From assembly GCA_000697055.1 (NCBI GenBank), contig JNDT01001781.1, positions 62,001 to 126,000 of the forward strand: a DNA stretch of 64,000 bases. The letters run 5' to 3'. Positions 57,429 to 64,000 of the stretch are shown one piece after another (the stretch's first letter is position 1; each line of letters begins with the position of its first letter). The translations under genes and the position numbers were made by a program. Origin of the DNA: Saksenaea vasiformis B4078. Lineage: Eukaryota; Mucoromycota; Mucoromycetes; Mucorales; Saksenaeaceae. The notes beneath the pieces were generated by a model. It did not search any database, had not been told where the DNA came from, and saw nothing but the letters and a program-made list of their open reading frames with translations.

Positions 57429-59085
57429 TTCTCCTATGGCAGATGCTCGTAAGTTCTGTAGATATGAGACCATCTCCTAACCTACAATATGACTAATAAA
57501 TACATGGTTTATCCATTGCACTGGCGAATTCTGAATGCCTTTCTGACGCTCCGGCTGACTCTTACGACCCCAACAATTTGTCATTTAAAGCTGGAAGGGT
57601 TGCGCCTGCAACAAATTCGTGTGTTCTTAGAGCTACAGGCTCTGCACTTACTATGTTGTATTGTACATCCTAGAAAACAGTGTACATTCAATAGCTCACT
57701 TACTGATTAAGCGTTGGAATCAGATGGAGGTCTAAAAATTAGCGAGCGTCGCACTTGGAGACATTAACTGTACGTACTTACTTATATCGTCGCAGTACTG
57801 TACTTTGACTCATAAGACAGACTCCTGTGAGTCAACAAAATGATGTTGTCCTCGTGTCCTCGCAGGATTATCACTGAGCGGGCTAAGCTTTATCGGGTTG
57901 GGTCAAAAGATCGATCCAAGACTCAAAGTTGTCGAAGTTAGCCTGAAAATTGTAAGATTACTTAATTGGGCCGAAACTTGATCAAGGTGCTGCAGGTTGA
58001 TCGGATATTTGGTTAATTTCACATTGCTTGTGATATACATGTGGGACTCAATCCTCGAAGATGACTCAAGCTCTAAAGGAATGACCATACTTGACATCAA
58101 ATTGATGAGATTGTTTGTCATTGGAAAGGAAGATGCCAACTTCTTTGGGATATCCATCTCCTTCAAGAATCCATTTTTGAGCACCCCTACATGGCCTAGA
58201 TGGCTGTTATTCAGCATTGCCAATAGTTCTCCCTGTTTTAGAAAAAAACAGCTTTCGAAGAGAATATATGCATTATGCATGCTTATTTGGTAATCCAAAG
58301 CCTGGGAGATAATTCTGTCTCCGAGCAGATATCAAACTTTGAACTGAATAACTTGGAAAAGTTTTTCACTCTGTTCATCTCGAGACAATAAATAAAAAGA
58401 AAGAGAAGAGCATAGAACTTGAAAAGACTTGACTAATGAGCGGAACCAACGGCTGGGCTACGTAAAGGCGTTAACTTCACTCAAAACCGCTGATTCAAAC
58501 GCTCTAATACAGTGGTCTACCAAGCTTGACCTGGCGCAATTTTGTGGCCTATCCTTCCGGGATAGAAGCACGCCAGAAGAATCAACGACAGGAGGCTACT
58601 ACTACAGAGGATATTTCTGGTCGACACTCATAAACTTCGTCTTCAACCGCTTCGCTTTTCTAACCAGAATAATACGATACCCCGCTTCTTTTTCAGCCAT
58701 CTCATACAAGTTAGAATTCATGTAGACTTTTTCTGGGCTTGACTAAGGGATTGAAAATGAAGACAACAAACAAACATACCTTATATTTCTTCTCAAAACG
58801 TAGGCACATCTTCATATCATGATGAACTACAATAATCCCTGCAGACCAGCACTTAACATTGGCTGGTATCACTTGCCGAATGAAACAAAATAAACAAACA
58901 AGCTGTTTTTATTGGTGTGAATTTGGAAGCGTAGCAAACCTTTCATGTTTATTTTCGGCGTCGGCTTTGCATAATACTGCGGAATGCAAACACACCGCTC
59001 CCAGTGTCCAGATGGCAGAAGGAGTGGCGGACCGGTAACCGCTCGCCCCTTTTACCTTTTTCTCTCCTACCACGCGGAAAGCATT
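57429..59085. other. Spacer between Sel1 genes 2 and 3
   Basis: About 1.7 kb. The plus strand shows nothing I can support until the leader of Sel1 gene 3. The minus strand holds two open segments of unknown status: 58298-57903 (131 codons, Leu/Ser/Asn-rich) and the spliced segment listed at 58602-58881. Confidence 0.45.
58602..58881 (-). pseudogene. Unassigned protein-like exon pair behind Sel1 gene 2
   Basis: The minus strand reads IRQVIPANVKCWSAGIIVVH then a GTATGT donor after EKKYK. A 37-base intron ending CCCTTAG is followed by SSPEKVYMNSNLYEMAEKEA and GYRIILVRKAKRLKTKF, ending at tandem stops (58599-58604). The same frame stays open for 81 codons beyond those stops (PPVVDSSGVLLSRKDRPQNC). 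This suggests a coding sequence broken by stops, or a missed intron. The family is unknown and no start is found. Confidence 0.25.
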
Positions 59086-62000
59086 ATGGAAAATGTGACG
59101 ACTGGTCAACACAATGGATCTGAATACAGTGATACGAATAATGGCTATGACAACAGTACTAATCTGTCCGGAACATTGGCCGAGCAAGAGAACGATACTG
59201 GTGTTCAACTCCTCCGTGGAAATATGTACTTCTACGGGCTTAACGTGTATAAAGACTATGACGAGGCGGCTAAATGGTACAAAAAAGCTGCGGCCAAAGG
59301 TAGTGAATGGGCGCAGCTCAGACTTGGTGATATATACTGTCACGACGTTGGCGTGGATGAATTAAATCCCAGAGCAACTGGGTGGTACAGAAGGGCAGCT
59401 AAGCAGGGGAACATTGAAGCACAAATCAAGCTTGGGAATATATATTACGATGGAAGAGGAGAACGCCGAAATTATTCCGAAGCAGCAGCTTGGTACCAGA
59501 AAGCGGCTGAGCAGGGCAACCAGGACGCGCAAATCAACCTCGGAGACATGTACTACGATGGACAAGGAGTACGACAAAGCTATTCTAAAGCAGCTGAATG
59601 GTTCACAAGAGCAGCCAATCAGGGTAACAGTGATGCGCAAGTCAAGCTTGGTGATATCTACAGATATGGACGAGGTGTACGTCGCAACTACACCAAAACG
59701 GTCGAATGGTATCAAAAAGCAGCTGATAAGGGCAACAGCGATGCACAAACCAAGCTTGGAGATATGTTTACAGAAGGAGAAGGAGTATGCGCCAACTTCA
59801 ACAAAGCGATTGAATTGTATGCAAAAGCTGCCAATCAAAGCAACAGTTATGCCCAAACGAAACTCGGAGATATGTACAAATATGGACGAGGCGTGCAAAG
59901 AAATTATCCCGAAGCCGTAGAATGGTATCGAAAAGCGGCTGAGAACGGTAATGCTGACTCACAGACAAAGCTTGGACACATGTACAGATGCGGGCACGGT
60001 GTACCTGAAGACAATGCAGAAGCACTTAAATGGTACAAAGCAGCCACAAATCAGAAACACATGATTGGACGATATAACCTTGCACAAATGTACTGGCTAG
60101 GAAGCGGTGCGCTCAAAAATGAAAGAAAAGCGAGAACATTATGGTCTGGAGCAATTACATGGTTCAAAGATGCGTCTGCTCACGGAAATGAAGAAGCACA
60201 AAACGCGCTCGCTGACGCATATTATCACGGATGGTATATAGAAAAAGACATCGGCAAAGCAATTAAATGGTACAGCAAGGCAGCAGATCAAGGAAATGAC
60301 ACTGCGCAAATCGCACTCGCAGATATCTATTTTCGTGGACAGGGTGTGAGAAAAGACGTGAACAAAGCGATTAAATGGTATAAGAAAGCAGCCAGTCAAG
60401 GATATCAGGAGGAGCAAGTTAAACTCGGAGATATCTATTATCATGGGCGGGATGTAAGGCAAAATATCAACGAAGCGATTAAGTGGTACAGCAGAGCAGC
60501 AGATCAAGGAAATGAAGAAGCACAGATCAGACTTGGTGATATGTACAGAAATGGCGATGGAGTGGATGTTGATATGAGCAAAGCAGTTGAGTGGTACAGC
60601 AGAGCAGCAGATCAAGGAAATGAAGAAGCACAGATCAGACTTGGTGATATGTACAGAAATGGCGATGGAGTGGATGTTGATATGAGCAAAGCAGTTGAGT
60701 GGTACAGCAGAGCAGCAGATCAAGGAAATGAAGAAGCACAGATCAGACTTGGTGATATGTACAGAAATGGCGATGGAGTGGATGTTGATATGAGCAAAGC
60801 AGTTGAGTGGTACAGCAGAGCAGCAGATCAAGGAAATGAAGAAGCACAGATCAGACTTGGTGATATGTACAGAAATGGCGATGGAGTGGATGTTGATATG
60901 AGCAAAGCAGTTGAGTGGTACAGCAGAGCAGCAGATCAAGGAAATGAAGAAGCACAGATCAGACTTGGTGATATGTACAGAAATGGCGATGGAGTGGATG
61001 TTGATATGAGCAAAGCAGTTGAGTGGTACAGCAGAGCAGCAGATCAAGGAAATGAAGAAGCACAGATCAGACTTGGTGATATGTACAGAAATGGCGATGG
61101 AGTGGATGTTGATATGAGCAAAGCAGTTGAGTGGTATAGCAAAGCAGCAGATCAAGGGAATGACGAAATGCAAATCAGACTTGGTGATATGTACAGAAAT
61201 GGCGAGGGAGTGGATGTTGATATGAGCAAAGCAGTTGAGTGGTATAGCAAAGCAGCAGATCAAGGGAATGACGAAATGCAAATCAGACTTGGTGATATGT
61301 ACAGAAATGGCGAGGGAGTGGATGTTGATATGAGCAAAGCAGTTGAGTGGTATAGCAAAGCAGCAGATCAAGGGAATGACGAAATGCAAATCAGACTTGG
61401 TGATATGTACAGAAATGGCGAGGGAGTGGATGTTGATATGAGCAAAGCAGTTGAGTGGTATAGCAAAGCAGCAGATCAAGGGAATGACGAAATGCAAATC
61501 AGACTTGGTGATATGTACAGAAATGGCGAGGGAGTGGATGTTGATATGAGCAAAGCAGTTGAGTGGTATAGCAAAGCAGCAGATCAAGGGAATGACGAAA
61601 TGCAAATCAGACTTGGTGATATGTACAGAAATGGCGAGGGAGTGGATGTTGATATGAGCAAAGCAGTTGAGTGGTATAGCAAAGCAGCAGATCAAGGGAA
61701 TGACGAAATGCAGATCAGACTTGGAGATATGTATCTAACTGGAAACGGAGTAACTGCGGATGTCGAAAAAGCTGTCGAGTGGTACAGCAAAGCAGCCGAT
61801 CAAGGCAATGTACGGATCCAGATCAGACTCGGAAATGTATATGAAACCGGGAATAGAGTAAATGCGGATATCAACAAGGCGATTAAATGGTACAGCAGGG
61901 CAGCACATCAAGGAAATGAAGAGATGCAGATTAGGCTTGGCGATATATACATAACTGGAAACGGAGTAAATACAGACATCACCAAAGCGATTGAATGGTA

Positions 62001-64000
62001 CACAAAAGCTGCAGATCAAGGCAATGAAGAAGCACAGGTAAATCTTGGAAATCTATACATGGATAGGGATGCAGAAGATATCGACATCAGCAAAGCAATC
62101 CACTGGTATACCAAAGCTGCGTATCAAGGAAATGAAGAAGCACAGGTTAAGCTTGGAGATATATATGTCGGTAAGGACGAAATCGATGCAAGCACCAAAG
62201 CAATCGGATGGTACAAGGAGGCAGCAGATCAAGGAAATGAAGAAGCGCAAGTTAAACTTGGTGATATATGCAGAATGGGAAAAGTTGTAAAAGTCGACAC
62301 CAGAAAAGCGATTTGGTGGTATACCAAAGCGGCGAATCAAGGGAATGAAGAAATGCAGATCAGGCTGGGAGATATGTACAGACATGGTGATGAAGTAAAG
62401 GTAGACATGAGAAGAGCAATTAAGTGGTATAGTAAAGCAGCTGAGCAAGGAAACGAAGAGGTACAGATAAGACTTGGAGACATGTACAGTAATGGAGATG
62501 GAGTAAATATTGACATCTGCAAAGCAATTGAATGGTACAGTAAAGCAGCAGATCAGGGGAACGAACAGATACAGATCCGACTCGGGGACATTTACGCAAC
62601 TGGCAACAGGGACATAAACAACGCGATTACATGGTACAGCAGGGCAGCATACCAAGGAAATGAAGAGGCACAAATCAGACTTGGAGATATGTATAAAGAT
62701 GGAAATAACGTAGATATCGATGTCAACAAAGCGATTGAATGGTATACCAGGGCAGCCAGTCAAGGAAATGAGCCGACACAAATACGACTTGGAGACATGT
62801 ATAGAAACGGGGATGGAGTACAGGTGGATATGAGAGAAGCAATTAAGTGGTATGCGAAAGCGGCAGACCAAGGGAACGAAGAGACGCAAATCAGACTTGG
62901 TGACATGTACAGTAATGGAGATGGCGTAGATGTCGACATAAACAAAGCAATTGAATGGTACGGAAAAGCAGCAGATCAGGGGAATGAAGAAATACAGATC
63001 AGGCTAGGAGATATGCACAAGAATGAAGACATCGACAAAGCGATTGGATGGTATAGCAAAGCAGCACGTCAAGGAAATGAAGAGATGCAGATAAAGCTTG
63101 GCAATATGTACAGAGACGGAGACAGAGTAGATAGAGATATCGACAAAGCGATTGAATGGTATAGCAAAGCGGCAATACAAGGGAGTGAGTTGATACAAAT
63201 CAGACTTGGAGACATGTATAAAGACGGATCTGGAGTAAATGTAGATATCGACAAAGCGATTTGGTGGTATACCAAAGCGGCGAATCAAGGGAATGAAGAA
63301 ATACAGATTAGGCTAGGAGATATGCACAAAGATGAAGACATCGACAAAGCAATTGGATGGTATAGCAAAGCAGCACGTCAAGGAAATGAAGAGATGCAGA
63401 TAAAGCTTGGCAATATGTACAGAGACGGAGACAGAGTAGATAGAGATATCGACAAAGCGATTGAATGGTATAGCAAAGCGGCAATACAAGGGAGTGAGTT
63501 GATACAAATCAGACTTGGAGACATGTATAAAGACGGATCTGGAGTAAATGTAGATATCGACAAAGCGATTTGGTGGTATACCAAAGCGGCGAATCAAGGG
63601 AATGAAGAAATACAGATTAGGCTAGGAGATATGCACAAAGATGAAGACATCGACAAAGCAATTGGATGGTATAGCAAAGCAGCACGTCAAGGAAATGAAG
63701 AGATGCAGATAAAGCTTGGCAATATGTACAGAGACGGAGACAGAGTAGATAGAGATATCGACAAAGCGATTGAATGGTATAGCAAAGCGGCAATACAAGG
63801 GAGTGAGTTGATACAAATCAGACTTGGAGACATGTATAAAGACGGATCTGGAGTAAATATAGATATGGGCAGCGCGATTAAGTGGTACAGCAAAGCAGCA
63901 GATCAAGGAAACGAAGAAATGCAGATCAGACTTGGTGATATGTACAGAGATGGAGACGGAGTAGATATAGATTTGGGCAAAGCCGTTGAATGGTACCGAA
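59086..64000 (+). CDS. Sel1-like repeat protein 3 (giant, partial at right edge)
   Basis: The frame is open from 59086 to the window end: at least 1638 codons and over 40 Sel1-like repeats with no intron or stop. The start MENVTTGQHNGSEYSD aligns with ANQHNDSGYSN of protein 2. The homologous YHAE block just upstream (SYHAESIMENV) is also in frame, with an earlier Met at 58984, so the true start may be there. Repeats to about 60240 are diverged and include the long WLGSG/LWSGAITW variant. After that come two recently amplified arrays, 60541-61728 and 63013-63939. Some repeats are shortened (31 and about 33 residues) by loss of the GxGV loop. No signal peptide. It extends beyond the window, so size and C-terminus are unknown. 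Confidence 0.92.
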   Translation, partial: MENVTTGQHNGSEYSDTNNGYDNSTNLSGTLAEQENDTGVQLLRGNMYFYGLNVYKDYDEAAKWYKKAAAKGSEWAQLRLGDIYCHDVGVDELNPRATGWYRRAAKQGNIEAQIKLGNIYYDGRGERRNYSEAAAWYQKAAEQGNQDAQINLGDMYYDGQGVRQSYSKAAEWFTRAANQGNSDAQVKLGDIYRYGRGVRRNYTKTVEWYQKAADKGNSDAQTKLGDMFTEGEGVCANFNKAIELYAKAANQSNSYAQTKLGDMYKYGRGVQRNYPEAVEWYRKAAENGNADSQTKLGHMYRCGHGVPEDNAEALKWYKAATNQKHMIGRYNLAQMYWLGSGALKNERKARTLWSGAITWFKDASAHGNEEAQNALADAYYHGWYIEKDIGKAIKWYSKAADQGNDTAQIALADIYFRGQGVRKDVNKAIKWYKKAASQGYQEEQVKLGDIYYHGRDVRQNINEAIKWYSRAADQGNEEAQIRLGDMYRNGDGVDVDMSKAVEWYSRAADQGNEEAQIRLGDMYRNGDGVDVDMSKAVEWYSRAADQGNEEAQIRLGDMYRNGDGVDVDMSKAVEWYSRAADQGNEEAQIRLGDMYRNGDGVDVDMSKAVEWYSRAADQGNEEAQIRLGDMYRNGDGVDVDMSKAVEWYSRAADQGNEEAQIRLGDMYRNGDGVDVDMSKAVEWYSKAADQGNDEMQIRLGDMYRNGEGVDVDMSKAVEWYSKAADQGNDEMQIRLGDMYRNGEGVDVDMSKAVEWYSKAADQGNDEMQIRLGDMYRNGEGVDVDMSKAVEWYSKAADQGNDEMQIRLGDMYRNGEGVDVDMSKAVEWYSKAADQGNDEMQIRLGDMYRNGEGVDVDMSKAVEWYSKAADQGNDEMQIRLGDMYLTGNGVTADVEKAVEWYSKAADQGNVRIQIRLGNVYETGNRVNADINKAIKWYSRAAHQGNEEMQIRLGDIYITGNGVNTDITKAIEWYTKAADQGNEEAQVNLGNLYMDRDAEDIDISKAIHWYTKAAYQGNEEAQVKLGDIYVGKDEIDASTKAIGWYKEAADQGNEEAQVKLGDICRMGKVVKVDTRKAIWWYTKAANQGNEEMQIRLGDMYRHGDEVKVDMRRAIKWYSKAAEQGNEEVQIRLGDMYSNGDGVNIDICKAIEWYSKAADQGNEQIQIRLGDIYATGNRDINNAITWYSRAAYQGNEEAQIRLGDMYKDGNNVDIDVNKAIEWYTRAASQGNEPTQIRLGDMYRNGDGVQVDMREAIKWYAKAADQGNEETQIRLGDMYSNGDGVDVDINKAIEWYGKAADQGNEEIQIRLGDMHKNEDIDKAIGWYSKAARQGNEEMQIKLGNMYRDGDRVDRDIDKAIEWYSKAAIQGSELIQIRLGDMYKDGSGVNVDIDKAIWWYTKAANQGNEEIQIRLGDMHKDEDIDKAIGWYSKAARQGNEEMQIKLGNMYRDGDRVDRDIDKAIEWYSKAAIQGSELIQIRLGDMYKDGSGVNVDIDKAIWWYTKAANQGNEEIQIRLGDMHKDEDIDKAIGWYSKAARQGNEEMQIKLGNMYRDGDRVDRDIDKAIEWYSKAAIQGSELIQIRLGDMYKDGSGVNIDMGSAIKWYSKAADQGNEEMQIRLGDMYRDGDGVDIDLGKAVEWYR
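60541..61728 (+). repeat. 108-bp coding minisatellite, 11 units
   Basis: Eleven head-to-tail units of 108 bases, each one 36-residue Sel1 repeat, start at 60541 and every 108 bases to 61621. Units 1-5 are identical (type A, NGDGVDVDMSKAVEWYSRAA). Unit 6 is a hybrid: its first half is A, its second half B. Units 7-10 are identical (type B, NGEGVDVDMSKAVEWYSKAA). Unit 11 is B with a changed end. The A-type sequence also extends back to about 60490. Confidence 0.97.
63013..63939 (+). repeat. 309-bp higher-order repeat, 3 copies
   Basis: Copies start at 63013, 63322 and 63631. Each is three Sel1 units of 31, 36 and 36 residues (MHKDEDIDKAIGWYSKAA; MYRDGDRVDRDIDKAIEW; MYKDGSGVNVDIDKAIWW). Copies 1 and 2 differ at only a few bases near the start. 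Copy 3 matches copy 2 until about 63850 and then diverges into ordinary units. Confidence 0.95.

Noticed and set aside
60139..61695. 518-codon minus-strand ORF (ICCFAIPLNCFAHINIHS repeats) and similar long antisense ORFs in the other Sel1 genes
   Set aside because: They are the complement of the tandem Sel1 repeats. Once one 108-base unit lacks a stop in that frame, every copy does. Composition is Cys/Phe/Ile-rich and unlike any family.
59086..64000. Bacterial contamination as the source of the Sel1 block
   Set aside because: It cannot be excluded from sequence alone, but the genes lack ribosome-binding sites and operon packing, are spaced by 1.7-2 kb of AT-rich DNA, and adjoin fungal genes in one contiguous sequence.

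Overview
This is nuclear DNA of a filamentous fungus, most likely an early-diverging lineage (Mucoromycota-like). The reasons are genes cut by many short GT-AG introns (about 37-95 bases); a fungal-type Ras-responsive adenylate cyclase (RA, leucine-rich repeats, PP2C-like, cyclase); a myristoylatable PPZ-type phosphatase; HSPA12-like and OSR1-like genes; and AT-rich, gene-poor spacers. The phylum is an inference, because no marker here fixes the species. No bacterial operon, rRNA, convincing tRNA, CRISPR or intact transposon was seen.

Left and centre (1-47.3 kb) hold ordinary conserved genes. They are a formin N-terminal half (-, runs off the left edge), RFT1 (+), an AKTIP/FTS-like inactive E2 (+), METTL17/Rsm22 (-) divergent from an HSPA12-like Hsp70 (+), ribosomal protein uL6/RPL9 (-), ELP3 (+) convergent with a PPZ-like phosphatase (-), a PPR-like protein (-), an OSR1/FRAY kinase (-), adenylate cyclase (+), a TTC39/IML2-like protein (+) and a small zinc-ribbon protein (-). 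I re-derived exon joins by hand; most phases close exactly. Two genes need microexons of 10 and 8 bases. The spacers carry a short dispersed repeat whose marker is CATGGACGCA.

The right end (49.9-64 kb) differs sharply. Three long, intronless, same-strand paralogues are built almost entirely of Sel1-like repeats: 501 aa, 1334 aa and at least 1638 aa, the last running off the edge. They share a 43-residue variant repeat and homologous 5' ends. The third contains a 108-bp minisatellite of eleven nearly identical units and a 309-bp higher-order repeat in three copies. This looks like a gene family actively growing by tandem duplication. Weak, unassigned multi-exon candidates lie on the opposite strand behind the first two Sel1 genes.

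Several products belong to linked cell processes (cAMP and Ras signalling, actin polarity, kinase/phosphatase control, translation and tRNA modification, mitochondrial ribosome assembly). The order looks like normal eukaryotic neighbourhood, not a functional cluster. The Sel1 block is the one part that looks like a distinct evolving locus.
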